64,000 nucleotides of DNA from an uncultured Eubacteriales bacterium (lineage in GTDB: Bacteria; Bacillota; Clostridia; Oscillospirales; Acutalibacteraceae), in the NCBI GenBank assembly GCA_934454125.1, contig CAKSFA010000002.1, forward strand, positions 1 to 64,000, written 5' to 3'. A model generated the notes under the pieces. It saw only the letters and a program-made list of their open reading frames with translations. It was not told where the DNA came from and did no database searches. Positions 8,804 to 18,002 of this stretch are shown in pieces. How positions within the stretch are numbered: position 1 is the first letter of the stretch; each line of letters begins with the position of its first letter. The position numbers were made by a program, and so were the translations under genes.

Positions 8804-9276
8804 TCGCCATAAAAATTGCACATGAAACCGTCGAGTTCTGCTGCGGCAAGGTCACCGCCGATGACCTTGCCACGGAACAGCAGCAGCGTGCCGTATACCG
8901 TTGTATCTTGTGCCGGAAAATTGGTGATGCGATAGACCGCTTTGGTGACGGTTTGACCGGCGTATTTGGTCAGGTCCATGCCGTGCGTTTGTTGCAGGGC
9001 GTTGTAACGCTCATACACGGCACTGAATTGCTGCGGCAGCGTGATGGTTTCTTCGGAAACCGGCTGGGATTCGACCTGCCAGCCAAACTGCGCAAAGAAT
9101 GCGATGCGCTGTTCGGCTTGCTCTGCCTGGACGGTGTACGGCGCAGCTGTTGCCAGCGCCCACTGCGTGCCGCGAAAATTGAAATAGACGATGACCGTGA
9201 CGGCAATTGCTGCCAACACGCCCAGCGTGATGATGACCAAACGCCTGAGCTTTGGCTTGACGGAACAAATGAACAC
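8794..9276 (-). CDS. DUF4830-type membrane-anchored protein
   Basis: A 160-residue protein with a single N-terminal membrane helix (about residues 12-32, LVIITLGVLAAIAVTVIVYF). An extracytoplasmic domain of about 120 residues contains FFAQFGWQVESQPVSEETITLP and ends GGDLAAAELDGFMCNFYGEQA. The pattern agrees with the clostridial DUF4830 family, of unknown function. GTG 9276 is taken as the start because GGGGAGGGG lies 6 nt upstream and it places the charged KPKLRR before the helix. A strong terminator separates it from the gene upstream, so it probably has its own promoter. Confidence 0.75.
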   Translation of the reverse strand: MFICSVKPKLRRLVIITLGVLAAIAVTVIVYFNFRGTQWALATAAPYTVQAEQAEQRIAFFAQFGWQVESQPVSEETITLPQQFSAVYERYNALQQTHGMDLTKYAGQTVTKAVYRITNFPAQDTTVYGTLLLFRGKVIGGDLAAAELDGFMCNFYGEQA

Positions 9277-9337
9277 ACCGATCCCCTCCCCTGATAATAC
9301 AGCATATGTGCGGCGGAACGGTGACATGCCTGGAAAA

Positions 9338-9367
9338 AGAAAAAACAGAGACAGATTGTCTCTGTTT
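9338..9367 (-). terminator. Strong intrinsic terminator after the Big_2 protein gene
   Basis: The arms aacagagaca and tgtctctgtt flank a 3-nt loop and are followed by TTTTTTC on the minus strand, immediately after the stop codon at 9372. Confidence 0.85.
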
Positions 9368-9371
9368 GCAA

Positions 9372-10268
9372 TTAGGCATAAAGAATGAAAATGCGGTATT
9401 CTCCTCCGCCGGCGGACTCGATGGAAACAGAAAAGCGGTGGTTTTCTGTGCTGCCGGTGCGCTCGGTGACAGCTTGCACGGCGTTGTCCAGCATCCACAG
9501 GCATTTGCTGCGTAAAGCTTGCGGTGCATCTTCATACCAGCCATCGCCGGTGTATTCCTCAAACGAGGCGTGCTGCGCTTTCGTCAGGGTCGTATCGAGT
9601 GTGAGACCTTTTTCGATGCCGTAGGCCACCAGTTCGTTATAAATGGCGGTGGTGTCATAGGGAGAATCGTAGGCTGTTTTGGCACGCACCGTAATGGTGC
9701 AGCTTGCCGTTTTACCATTGGAGGACGTGGCGGTGATGACAGCGGTGCCGGGTTGTTTGCCGGTGACCACACCGTTGTGCACAGTGGCGATGGTGGGATC
9801 GCTGCTGTGCCAGCTGAGTGTTTTGTTGGTGGCACTGCTTGGGAGCACCTGTGCGGTAAGCGTAACCTGCTTGCCAACGAGCACCTGTTTGTCGGCAGCA
9901 AGCAGAAGCTTGCCGACCGCTTGCGGTTGGTCGGTTTGATTCGTGCCGGCTGTGCCGGAGTCCCCTGTTTGGTCAGTTTGATCGTCTTGCGGCTGACCGG
10001 CAGCACCGGTGATGCCATCGTAATCGGGATCAATATAGACCGGTTTTTTGGCAGAGCCGGCACCGGTCTGCTGTGCAGCGGAGGAAGCGGAACCCGGCTC
10101 TGAGCTGCTTTCTGCACGGGAGGCGCCACTGCCCGGAGTGCCACCTGCCAGAAAAACGGAGCACAGCGTGACGATTAAAATCACCAGGGCGCAACCAGCT
10201 GCGGTGAGGATAATGGCAAGTTTGCGCTTGTTGTGGAAAATTGCAGAAAATTTTTGTTTGGTAGGCAT
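9372..10268 (-). CDS. Membrane-anchored Big_2 (bacterial Ig-like) domain protein
   Basis: A 298-residue surface protein. ATG 10268 follows AAGGAG by 7 nt. A basic N-terminus and one membrane helix (about residues 17-40) are followed by a Ser/Ala/Asp/Gln-rich linker (about 45-118). A single Big_2 domain (about 118-195) shows the hallmarks LSWHSSDPTIATV and GVVTGKQPGTAVITATSSNGK. The last ~95 residues form an unrecognised domain ending AGGGEYRIFILYA. No enzyme motif or sorting signal is visible. It follows phoR by 95 bp but has its own ribosome binding site. Function is unknown; cell-surface adhesion or scaffolding is only a guess. Confidence 0.8.
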   Translation of the reverse strand: MPTKQKFSAIFHNKRKLAIILTAAGCALVILIVTLCSVFLAGGTPGSGASRAESSSEPGSASSAAQQTGAGSAKKPVYIDPDYDGITGAAGQPQDDQTDQTGDSGTAGTNQTDQPQAVGKLLLAADKQVLVGKQVTLTAQVLPSSATNKTLSWHSSDPTIATVHNGVVTGKQPGTAVITATSSNGKTASCTITVRAKTAYDSPYDTTAIYNELVAYGIEKGLTLDTTLTKAQHASFEEYTGDGWYEDAPQALRSKCLWMLDNAVQAVTERTGSTENHRFSVSIESAGGGEYRIFILYA

Positions 10269-10363
10269 AAATCGGCTCCTTCTCAAATCAAACCCAACGG
10301 AAATGGTATCATTTTATCACCGTGGGCGCATTTTTTCAATGAAAATGCGGAATGAAATCGGAT

Positions 10364-12118
10364 TCAGGTTTTTTCAGGGAGTAGCAGCGGCAGGCGCACC
10401 GTAAAGGTGGTGCCTTTGCCGACAGTGCTTTCGACACTGATTTCGCCGCCGTATAGCACGGCCAGATGCTTGACGATGGACAGCCCCAGACCCGTGCCGC
10501 CGATGGCGCGGGAACGGCTGGCATCGACGCGGTAGAAGCGCTCAAACAGGCGCGGGAAATGCTCTTCTGCAATGCCGATGCCGGTATCTTGGATGCGGAT
10601 GACGGCCATTTGGCGCACAATCTCTGCAGTGATGAAAACGGTGCCGGACGGTTGGTTGTATTTGATGGCGTTTTCAATGAGATTGCCCAGCATCTGTTGC
10701 AGACGCGTAGCGGAACAGGCAACGAAAATACCAGATTGCAGCTGCGTTTGCAGGGTAACTTGCAGTTTTTCTGCGATGGGCGCAAGGCGAGCGACTGTTT
10801 GTGTGATTTCGTGCGCAACGTCGCACCGTTGGTCGGATTGCTCGGGGCGGGCGTTTTCGATTTGTGAGAGGACCAGCATATCATCGATGAGGTGGTGCAG
10901 GCGTTCTGCTTCGATGTCGAGAACATCATAGAAATAATTGCAGGTTTCTTCGTCGCGGTTGGCGCTTTTGAGCAGCTCGATGCTGCCGCGAATGGACGTG
11001 AGCGGCGTTTTAAGCTCGTGCGTGACATTGGCAACAAACTCGCTGCGCAGTTGCTCTAAATGGCTGACGTGTGTGATGTCTGTGATGACTGCCAGCACGG
11101 CGGTTTCGTTTTTGTTTTGGATCGGGGTGGCATAGACGGTGAGGATGCGCTCGCCCTGCACACCTTCGGAAACGGCAATGGTATCGTGCCGGGCACTGTT
11201 TTGTTGCAGCGTTTGTTGAACAAAGGCTGCGACCTTGCTGACCAGCAGGCTACCCTCAAATGCTTTGCCCGTTTGCAGGGAGGAAACGCCCAGCAGCGCG
11301 CGGGCGCTATCGTTTAAAAACAGAATGTTGTTTTGCATATCGACGGCCAGGACACCGTCGCGCATACCTTGCAGGACGCTTTCTAACTGGTGTTGCTGAT
11401 GCTGCAGTTCTTCGACGGCTTGGCGGGTGTGGTTGGACATATGTTGCAGTGCGCCGGAAAGGCGGCCGATTTCATCTGTGCCGGCGGGTGGCAGAGAAAC
11501 GGTTTCTCCCTGCGCCATTTGCTGCGCGGCGGCAGAAAGCTGACGAAGTGGTTTTGCGCACAGATACAACACCCACCATGTGAGTAGCAGCACGACTGCG
11601 CTGCTGATGGCACTGGCGACCATTGCGCAGAGCCAGATGCGTGCAGCGGCGCTTTGCAGCTGTGAAGCAGGCAGGGCAACGCGCACAAAGTAGCCGTTTT
11701 CTGCTCGGGCTGCGGCGTAATAGTATGCGATGCCGGTTGTGGCGCTGGTGCGCAGATCATAACCGATGGACTGTGTTTGCGCCTGCTGAAGCTCGGGGCG
11801 GTTGCGGTGTGTTTCTGCGGGCAGGGCAGTTGCATCTGTGGCGGCGCTGTCTCCGACTACGGTGCCGGTAGCATCGATCACGGTGATGCGCAGTGTTTGT
11901 TCGGTTTGCGCAAGCTGCCGGCCGGCAGAAACCGCAAATGCCTGTGGGTTTTGTTCCATTGCCTGTGTTTGTGTTTTCAGCAGAGTGACGATGGCATCCA
12001 GGCGGTGTGTAAATGCCTGGCGGGATTGGAGCTGCACCAGATGCGCCACCAGAGAAAAGGCAATAAAAAAGCCGGCGATGATAATCGCGGCGGTGCTGAC
12101 CAACAAACGCTTTCTCAT
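10364..12118 (-). CDS. phoR: Sensor histidine kinase PhoR
   Basis: The membrane kinase of the phosphate two-component system; 584 residues. Two membrane helices (about 8-30 and 155-185) flank an extracytoplasmic sensor. A HAMP linker (about 185-240), a PAS-like domain (about 250-340, VLAVDMQNNILFLNDSAR), the HisKA H-box with VTHELKTP (phospho-acceptor His367) and an HATPase domain (N-box NAIKYN, DTGIGI, GGTGLGLSI) follow. The start has GAAAGGAGG. It is 13 bp after phoP and last in the pst-pho cluster. In PhoR systems, PstSCAB and PhoU hold the kinase off when phosphate is plentiful. Confidence 0.95.
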   Translation of the reverse strand: MRKRLLVSTAAIIIAGFFIAFSLVAHLVQLQSRQAFTHRLDAIVTLLKTQTQAMEQNPQAFAVSAGRQLAQTEQTLRITVIDATGTVVGDSAATDATALPAETHRNRPELQQAQTQSIGYDLRTSATTGIAYYYAAARAENGYFVRVALPASQLQSAAARIWLCAMVASAISSAVVLLLTWWVLYLCAKPLRQLSAAAQQMAQGETVSLPPAGTDEIGRLSGALQHMSNHTRQAVEELQHQQHQLESVLQGMRDGVLAVDMQNNILFLNDSARALLGVSSLQTGKAFEGSLLVSKVAAFVQQTLQQNSARHDTIAVSEGVQGERILTVYATPIQNKNETAVLAVITDITHVSHLEQLRSEFVANVTHELKTPLTSIRGSIELLKSANRDEETCNYFYDVLDIEAERLHHLIDDMLVLSQIENARPEQSDQRCDVAHEITQTVARLAPIAEKLQVTLQTQLQSGIFVACSATRLQQMLGNLIENAIKYNQPSGTVFITAEIVRQMAVIRIQDTGIGIAEEHFPRLFERFYRVDASRSRAIGGTGLGLSIVKHLAVLYGGEISVESTVGKGTTFTVRLPLLLPEKT

Positions 12119-12131
12119 CTTCGGCCTCCTT

Positions 12132-12824
12132 TCAGGTTCCTACAAATTTATACCCCACGCCGCGCACAGTTTGCAGCAACTGCGGGGAATCGGGGTTATC
12201 TTCAATTTTTTGGCGCAGGTAACGCATGTGTACATCGACCGTGCGGGTATCTCCGAAATATTCGACGCCCCAGACGCGGTCTAACAGCGTATTGCGCGTG
12301 AGCACCCGGCCGGCATTGCGCATGAGCACCAGCAAAAGATCGAACTCTTTTGCGGTTAGCTCGATGGGTGCGCCGGCTTTGGTAACGGTATGAGAGACGA
12401 CATCGACAGTGATGCCGCCGGCTGTAATACGGTCTTCCGATGTAGCCGGATGATACTCTGTGCGGCGCAGCACGGCGCGGACACGGGCGCAGACCTCTTT
12501 GACACTGAACGGCTTGACGATGTAATCGTCTGCGCCCAGTTCAAGCCCCAGCACTTTATCGACCTCGGCACCACGGGCGGTGAGCAGCAGAATGGGAATA
12601 CACTTGGTCTCCGCTTTGCTGCGCAGCGTGCGGCAGATGGTAAGGCCGTCCGGCGGGGGCATCATCCAGTCAAGAATCAATGCATCTGGCCGGCGTTTTT
12701 CAATGGCGTGCAGCAAGGCTGTTCCGTCGGTAAAAACTGCGGTTTCAAAGCCTTCGTCTTTGAGACCGAATGCAACCAATTTACAAATGTTGGGCTCATC
12801 GTCTGTAATATATACCAATGCCAT
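12132..12824 (-). CDS. phoP: Response regulator PhoP/PhoB (OmpR family)
   Basis: A 230-residue DNA-binding response regulator. The receiver domain (1-120) has the acidic pair D8/D9, phospho-acceptor D52 (LILDWMMPPPDG) and Lys in KPFSVKE. The C-terminal winged helix (about 130-228) includes LTAKEFDLLLVLM and VDVHMRYLRQKIE. When phosphorylated by PhoR it should bind the 11-bp repeats upstream of pstS (17626-17666). It lies 15 bp after phoU and 13 bp before phoR. Confidence 0.94.
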   Translation of the reverse strand: MALVYITDDEPNICKLVAFGLKDEGFETAVFTDGTALLHAIEKRRPDALILDWMMPPPDGLTICRTLRSKAETKCIPILLLTARGAEVDKVLGLELGADDYIVKPFSVKEVCARVRAVLRRTEYHPATSEDRITAGGITVDVVSHTVTKAGAPIELTAKEFDLLLVLMRNAGRVLTRNTLLDRVWGVEYFGDTRTVDVHMRYLRQKIEDNPDSPQLLQTVRGVGYKFVGT

Positions 12825-12839
12825 AGCCGTACCGCCTTT

Positions 12840-13550
12840 TTATTGCGCATCGGCCGGTAGATCGCTGCCGGCGCGGAAGTAGGGGCTGGTGGCCTCGTGC
12901 GAATTGAGATCGGGGTGTTCGCCGGTTTCGATGTAGATGACCCATTCTGCAATATTGGTGGCATGATCTGCCATGCGTTCGGCATATTTGGTAATCAGGA
13001 GCAGATCGACATCGCCCATGACATTGGGGCTTTGGGCAATGGTGCCGCTGATCTCCAGAATAATTTTTGAGAACAGATTGTCTACGTAATCGTCACTGGC
13101 ACAAATGTCTTTGGCTTCTTCAATGTCGCGGCTGATGAAGACGTCCATGGCACGGCGGAACATGCCGCGGGCGGCCTCCATCATATGCACGATTTTGGAG
13201 ACGACCAGAGTATTGCCGTAGACCTGACCGGTGCTTAAAATCTCGCAGACATCAGCGCATTGGTCACCCTCGCGCTCGATGTCGGTGAGAATTTTTAAGC
13301 AGGCGGCAATCATGCGCAAATCTTTTGCGATGGGCTGCTGCAATGCGATGAGATTCAGGCACAGAATCTCTGTTTTGTGCTCTTTGCGGTCAATTTCATG
13401 ATCGTGTTCGGCAACGTATTTTGCTTTTTCCAAATCGACTGTGCGCAGACAGTCGATGGTTTTTTCAAAGCGATCATCGACCGTATTGCCCAGGTCGGTC
13501 ATTTCTTTTACCAGTTCTTCCAGCTCGTGGTCAAATAATTTTCTCGGCAT
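12840..13550 (-). CDS. phoU: Phosphate signalling protein PhoU
   Basis: PhoU links the Pst transporter to PhoR and represses the regulon when phosphate is sufficient. The 236-residue protein has the two PhoU three-helix repeats with metal-binding E-x-x-x-D-type patterns (DIEREGDQCADVCE and KYAERMADHATNIAEWV). GGAGG lies 6 nt before the ATG. It follows pstB by 99 bp in the same direction, and the gap contains a small hairpin with acgcag/ctgcgt arms. Confidence 0.95.
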   Translation of the reverse strand: MPRKLFDHELEELVKEMTDLGNTVDDRFEKTIDCLRTVDLEKAKYVAEHDHEIDRKEHKTEILCLNLIALQQPIAKDLRMIAACLKILTDIEREGDQCADVCEILSTGQVYGNTLVVSKIVHMMEAARGMFRRAMDVFISRDIEEAKDICASDDYVDNLFSKIILEISGTIAQSPNVMGDVDLLLITKYAERMADHATNIAEWVIYIETGEHPDLNSHEATSPYFRAGSDLPADAQ

Positions 13551-13649
13551 ATGCTTCCTCCGATTAGACGCAGTAAATGGCGCTGCGTTTGATTTTGCTC
13601 CTATTTTATCACGTTTTTGTAAAGTTGTAAATCTGCTACAAGGCTCAGT

Positions 13650-14426
13650 TTAACCGAAACGGCCTGTAATATAGCGCTCGGTGCGTTCGTCTTTTGGATT
13701 GTTAAACATGCTTTGGGTGTCTGTATATTCTACAATTTCTCCGGACAGGAAAAATGCCGTTTTATCTGCAATACGCGCTGCCTGCTGCATGTTGTGCGTG
13801 ACAATGATCACGGTATATTGCCGGCGCAGATCGTCCATCAGGTCTTCGATTTTGAGTGTGGAGATGGGATCCAGCGCAGAGGTCGGTTCATCCATCAGGA
13901 TGATGTCTGGCTCGACTGCAAGGGCGCGGGCGATGCAAAGACGCTGCTGCTGGCCGCCCGACATGCCCAGCGCTGATTTTTTCAGACGGTCTTTGACTTC
14001 ATCCCAAAGGGCGGCGCTGCGCAGGGAATGCTCAACGATTTCGTCCAGCTTTGCTTTTGATTTGATGCCGTGCACCCGCGGGCCATAGGCAATATTATCG
14101 TAAATGGACATGGGGAATGGGTTGGCTTTTTGAAACACCATGCCGGCGCGCTTGCGCAGCAGATTGATGTCGGTGCGGGGGTCGTAGATATCTTCGCCGT
14201 CGATGGTGATTTTGCCGGTGATTTTGCAGCCGTCTACCAAATCGTTCATACGGTTGAGCGTTTTGAGACAGGTGGATTTGCCGCAACCGGACGGGCCGAT
14301 GAAGGCTGTGACCTTATTGGCGGGAATATCGATATTCAAGCCTTTGAGAGCGTGGAAATCTCCATAATACAGATTTAAATCGCGCACAGAGACTTTTGCG
14401 CTGAAATCGTTTGCAGTAGTACTCAT
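13650..14426 (-). CDS. pstB: Phosphate ABC transporter ATP-binding protein PstB
   Basis: The cytoplasmic ATPase of the high-affinity phosphate importer; 258 residues, the usual length. Walker A GPSGCGKS is at 44-51, the signature reads [17 protein letters not shown], and Walker B is [13 protein letters not shown]. The family-typical C-terminus [18 protein letters not shown] is present. It starts 6 bp after pstA ends. A leader or attenuator between it and phoU may lower phoU expression. Confidence 0.97.
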   Translation of the reverse strand: MSTTANDFSAKVSVRDLNLYYGDFHALKGLNIDIPANKVTAFIGPSGCGKSTCLKTLNRMNDLVDGCKITGKITIDGEDIYDPRTDINLLRKRAGMVFQKANPFPMSIYDNIAYGPRVHGIKSKAKLDEIVEHSLRSAALWDEVKDRLKKSALGMSGGQQQRLCIARALAVEPDIILMDEPTSALDPISTLKIEDLMDDLRRQYTVIIVTHNMQQAARIADKTAFFLSGEIVEYTDTQSMFNNPKDERTERYITGRFG

Positions 14427-14432
14427 AGCCGT

Positions 14433-15335
14433 TTATCCTTTCTTGAGAATTCTGGAAAGCAGACTGGCCAGACGGTTTAAGATAAAAATAAAAATCAGTA
14501 GAACTGCGGCTGTGGCAAACGCAACGTTCAAAGCGTCCGGTGAAGAGGCTTCGCGCGCAGTTTGATACAAATGCAGCGTTAGTGTGCGGCCGCTTGAGAG
14601 AATTTGGGAAAAAAAGCCGTTTGGCATATTGTAAGAAAGACCAGAAGTGAACAGCAGCGCCGCGGATTCGCCCACGATGCGCCCCATTGCCAGAATGACC
14701 GCTGTTAACACACCGGGCATGGCACAGGGCAGCACGATGCCGATGATAACGCGAAACTTGCCGGCGCCAAGCGCCAGAGCGCCCTCTTTGTAAGAGCCGG
14801 GCACGGAGAGCAGCGCTTCTTCTGTGGTGCGGATGATGGTGGGCAGCACACAGATGGCCATGGTAAGACAACCGGCCAGAATGGACGTTTGCAAACGGAA
14901 CAAAATACAAAATACCGTATAGCCAAACAAACCGAATAAAATGGACGGAATTCCGGAAAGTACCTCAGTTGTAAAGCGAATGATGCGCACCAGTTTGCCC
15001 TGCTTTGCATACTGCGTTAAATAAATGGCGGCAGAGATGCCGATGGGCGCTGAGATGAGTAGTGTGATGATCACGATATACAGGGTATTGATGATCATCG
15101 GCAGGATGCCCTTCATGGTGGCTCTTGTTTCAGAATATGCCTTGGATAGGAATGACCATGTGATGTGTGGAATACCGTTCCATAAAATATAACCAATAAT
15201 GCCGGCTAAGGCGGCAAGTGTAATGGTTGTAGCAAGATAAATGAGCACTTTGAGCGCGATGTCTGTTTTATGCATGCGCTTTTGGTACAAAGACTGCGGC
15301 CGTTTGACCTGCACTGCTGTTGCGTTATTTTCCAC
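14433..15335 (-). CDS. pstA: Phosphate ABC transporter permease PstA
   Basis: One of the two membrane permeases of the Pst importer, with six predicted helices and the BPD_transp_1 EAA-like loop (EEALLSVPGSYKEGALALGAGKF). The start is taken as GTG 15335, overlapping pstC by 11 bp, with AAAGGAG 9 nt upstream; this gives 300 residues. A longer start at 15383 would add 16 residues encoded within pstC and lacks a better ribosome site. The overlap implies coupled translation with pstC. Confidence 0.94.
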   Translation of the reverse strand: MENNATAVQVKRPQSLYQKRMHKTDIALKVLIYLATTITLAALAGIIGYILWNGIPHITWSFLSKAYSETRATMKGILPMIINTLYIVIITLLISAPIGISAAIYLTQYAKQGKLVRIIRFTTEVLSGIPSILFGLFGYTVFCILFRLQTSILAGCLTMAICVLPTIIRTTEEALLSVPGSYKEGALALGAGKFRVIIGIVLPCAMPGVLTAVILAMGRIVGESAALLFTSGLSYNMPNGFFSQILSSGRTLTLHLYQTAREASSPDALNVAFATAAVLLIFIFILNRLASLLSRILKKG

Positions 15336-16677
15336 TGAGTTTCGCTCCTTTCCGTGAAATGAGGGTAAAGGATATATTGACAATCATGATGAAAATGAAC
15401 AGCACCAGACCAATGGCAAACAGCGCCTGCCGGTGCAGACCGGACGCGTAGGACATTTCCATGGCGATGCCGGTAGTCAAAAAGCGGGTGGCACCCAGAA
15501 GCGTTGGCATATTGGCAACATTGCCGGCAACCATGATGACTGCCATCGTTTCGCCAATGGCGCGGCCGACACCCAAAATAACACCCGACAAAATGCCAGA
15601 CCTTGCTGCCGGAAGCGTGACCCGAAAGATTGTGCTGACCGGCGTGGCACCCAACCCCAGAGAAGCCTCGCGGTAGGCGTTCGGCACAGAACGCAGGGCA
15701 TTTTCGGTAACATTGACAATGGTGGGAATCACCATGATGGCCAGAATGATGATGGCTGCCAGCAGGCTGTCTCCAATCGTTTGGCCGGGGAACAGGCCGC
15801 GAATGGCCGGAACAATGACCAGCATGCCGAAAAAGCCGTATACGACCGATGGGATACCAGCCAGCAGCTCAATGGCCGGATGGATGAGCTTTGCAACCTG
15901 TGGTTTTGCAATTTCGGTTAGAAATACGGCGGTGAGGATACCGATGGGCACACCAATGAGAATCGCGCCGACTGTGCCGCAGACAGATGCTAAGATCAGC
16001 GATAAAATGCCGAACTGGTTTGCAGAGGCGTCCCAGGTGGTGCCAAACAGAAAGTGGAATACGCCGATCTCGGCAATGGCGGGGATGCCGGCGGAGAAAA
16101 TGTAGACTGTGATGGTCAGCACTGCTGCGATGGAAACGCAGGCAAACGTGAGGAAAATTGCTTTTGCAAGCTGCTCGACGCCTTGCGTAGAAAGCGCAAG
16201 CACCGCACAGGCCAGCCCTGCCACAAGCACATAAGCAAAGGCGGCCGTGTAACCGACGGTAACGTGACTGATGTTCAGCGCGGTGACATCGGACTGAATA
16301 CCGGCAGTGGAAAGCAGCACGACCAACGGCGTAACCGCTGAGAGCGCAAAGGCAAGACCTGACAGCACCGGCCGCCGGAACAATACCAGCGCCATGCCCA
16401 AAAGCGGCAACACCGCACCAGCCAGCACTGCAATGCGAATGACAACCGGAATACCGACCAACGCATTGACGGCATCCGTTTGCACACGGAAACCTGCTGC
16501 AAGCAGAAAATCAAGGCCGGTGACGGTGTATTGGATGTCTTTGAATACAAACTGTGCATACGGCAAAAAGAACATGACAATACTGCCCGCACCCAGCACA
16601 AGTGCAAGGATGCGCTTGACCCAGTTGATTTTTGCTTGCCGTTGCTGCGCCGCTGCATCATTCATGGAAACTTTCAT
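15325..16677 (-). CDS. pstC: Phosphate ABC transporter permease PstC (long form)
   Basis: The partner permease of PstA. ATG 16677 follows GGGGG closely and gives 450 residues, about 130 longer than a minimal PstC. The extra N-terminal part (about residues 20-165) contains several added hydrophobic helices before the standard six-helix permease domain, which carries ENALRSVPNAYREASLGLGA in the EAA loop. It lies 41 bp after pstS. The N-terminal membrane extension is of unknown role, though long PstC forms occur in some Firmicutes. Confidence 0.94.
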   Translation of the reverse strand: MKVSMNDAAAQQRQAKINWVKRILALVLGAGSIVMFFLPYAQFVFKDIQYTVTGLDFLLAAGFRVQTDAVNALVGIPVVIRIAVLAGAVLPLLGMALVLFRRPVLSGLAFALSAVTPLVVLLSTAGIQSDVTALNISHVTVGYTAAFAYVLVAGLACAVLALSTQGVEQLAKAIFLTFACVSIAAVLTITVYIFSAGIPAIAEIGVFHFLFGTTWDASANQFGILSLILASVCGTVGAILIGVPIGILTAVFLTEIAKPQVAKLIHPAIELLAGIPSVVYGFFGMLVIVPAIRGLFPGQTIGDSLLAAIIILAIMVIPTIVNVTENALRSVPNAYREASLGLGATPVSTIFRVTLPAARSGILSGVILGVGRAIGETMAVIMVAGNVANMPTLLGATRFLTTGIAMEMSYASGLHRQALFAIGLVLFIFIMIVNISFTLISRKGAKLSGK

Positions 16678-16718
16678 ATTTTCCCCCATTTCTTGTGTTG
16701 CATCTGCAGGCAGTGCAC

Positions 16719-17570
16719 TTAGCTGCCCATGCCAATCAGACCGACCTCTCGGATAACGGTCTGTCCCTCTTCGGAATTGATGAATGCAAACCATGCGTCG
16801 ATCAGAACGCTGTCGGTACCCTTTTTATAGATTTGCAAAAAGGAACGCTGAACGGTATAGCTGCCGTTTTTGATGTTTTCTTCTGTGGCGGCAGCGCCGT
16901 CGATGGTGCAGGCTGCGACATTGTCATTGAGTGACTCCAGAGAGATGTAACCAATGGCGGAAGGATCGCTGGCGATTTTTGTGACGATCTCGCCGGTAGA
17001 CGATAATTCTGCGGCATATGCCGGTTTTTCGATGCCAAAAATACTTTCAAAGCCATCTCTGGTGCCAGAGGCTGCCTCTCTGCCCAGCGCTGTGATGCTA
17101 CGGTCTTCTCCGCCTAGTTCGCTCCAGTTGGTAATTTGACCGGAGAAAATCCGGCGAACTTGTTCTGTGGTAAGCGCCTGCACTGAATTTGCACGGTTGA
17201 CTGTGATGGCAACGCCGTCGATGGCAATTTGCTGAATTTCAAACTCTTCGGGGTGTTCACTGTCTTTGAGTGCGCGTGATAGATCGCCGATCAACGCAAT
17301 GCCGGAACGCACGGAGTTGGGGGCATCGCCCGAACCGGTACCGCTTTTTTCAACCGTGACCCCGGGATATTTTGCGCTGAACGCCTCGCCCAGCGCCTGG
17401 CACAGTTTTGTCATGGAAGTAGAACCATTGAGCGTAAGCTTGCCTGTAACCGTTGTACTGCGGTCTGCTTGCCCGGACAGGCGTGTGCCGGTCAATTCTG
17501 TTGTGCAACCAAACAAGCCAGTGATGCACACTGCCAGCAGGATGAAAAGCAACCCCTGTTTCCATTTCAT
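16719..17570 (-). CDS. pstS: Phosphate-binding lipoprotein PstS
   Basis: The extracytoplasmic phosphate receptor of the Pst importer. ATG 17570 is preferred over the ATG at 17579 because GGGGGAG then lies 10 nt rather than 1 nt upstream. The 283-residue protein has a lipoprotein signal with lipobox GLFGC and the PstS phosphate-binding patterns LNGSTSMTKLCQAL, GTGSGDAPNSVRSG and GREAASGTRDGFE. It is first in the operon, directly downstream of the Pho box. Confidence 0.96.
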   Translation of the reverse strand: MKWKQGLLFILLAVCITGLFGCTTELTGTRLSGQADRSTTVTGKLTLNGSTSMTKLCQALGEAFSAKYPGVTVEKSGTGSGDAPNSVRSGIALIGDLSRALKDSEHPEEFEIQQIAIDGVAITVNRANSVQALTTEQVRRIFSGQITNWSELGGEDRSITALGREAASGTRDGFESIFGIEKPAYAAELSSTGEIVTKIASDPSAIGYISLESLNDNVAACTIDGAAATEENIKNGSYTVQRSFLQIYKKGTDSVLIDAWFAFINSEEGQTVIREVGLIGMGS

Positions 17571-17610
17571 ACGCACCATTCTCCCCCAATTTTGATAATC
17601 GATTGTTGTT

Positions 17611-17666
17611 ATTGTAACGCATGCATGTTAAATCTATGTTAAATTACGTTTAGAAACTGTTAAAAC
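17611..17666 (-). promoter_or_regulatory. Pho box and promoter of the pst-pho operon
   Basis: Read on the plus strand, TGTTAAA occurs at 17626-17632 and 17637-17643, a degenerate GTTTAGA at 17648-17654 and TGTTAAA again at 17658-17664, a period of 10-11 bp. The minus-strand reading is TTTAACA, the usual PhoP/PhoB half-site. A -10-like TACAAT (17616-17611) lies 9 bp downstream of the last repeat, so bound PhoP would take the place of a -35 box. The first repeat is about 56 bp upstream of the pstS start. Confidence 0.75.
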
Positions 17667-17689
17667 AACTGACAAAACTTGGGCACACA

Positions 17690-17727
17690 TGCAAAAAATT
17701 AAGAGTGCTATCGATTATAGCACTCTT
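17690..17727 (-). terminator. Intrinsic terminator after the DUF6514-type gene
   Basis: An 11-bp perfect stem, aagagtgctat/atagcactctt, with a 5-nt loop is followed by TTTTTT on the minus strand. It lies 30 bp after the stop codon at 17757 and insulates pstS from that gene. Confidence 0.85.
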
Positions 17728-17756
17728 ATGAAATATTTCACGTTTTGTTTTTAATA

Positions 17757-18002
17757 TTACATATGATCTTCTACAATTTCTTGTAACTGTTCGGGAAACA
17801 CAACGCCACGAATCAATTTATAACAAAAACGCTTGGCACCTTCGATACTGTTGGTTAAGTTTTCACATTTAGAATAAAAAATTTGATTTTGTTTTTCTTG
17901 CACAATGACAACAGAATATCCGCTCCGTCTGCTGCCGGAGAGGTAATATTTTAACACACAGGCAGTTTGCTGTAAAATCACTTTGCCCAATAATCTTTGC
18001 AT
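17757..18002 (-). CDS. Small protein, DUF6514-like (81 aa)
   Basis: A small cytoplasmic protein of 81 residues with TAGGAG 7 nt before its ATG and a strong terminator after it, so it is very likely expressed alone. The C-terminal half (YSVVIVQEKQNQIFYS, ENLTNSIEGAKRFCYKLIRG, ending EQLQEIVEDHM) resembles the clostridial DUF6514 family, which often ends in VEDF/VEDH. Function is unknown. Confidence 0.65.
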   Translation of the reverse strand: MQRLLGKVILQQTACVLKYYLSGSRRSGYSVVIVQEKQNQIFYSKCENLTNSIEGAKRFCYKLIRGVVFPEQLQEIVEDHM

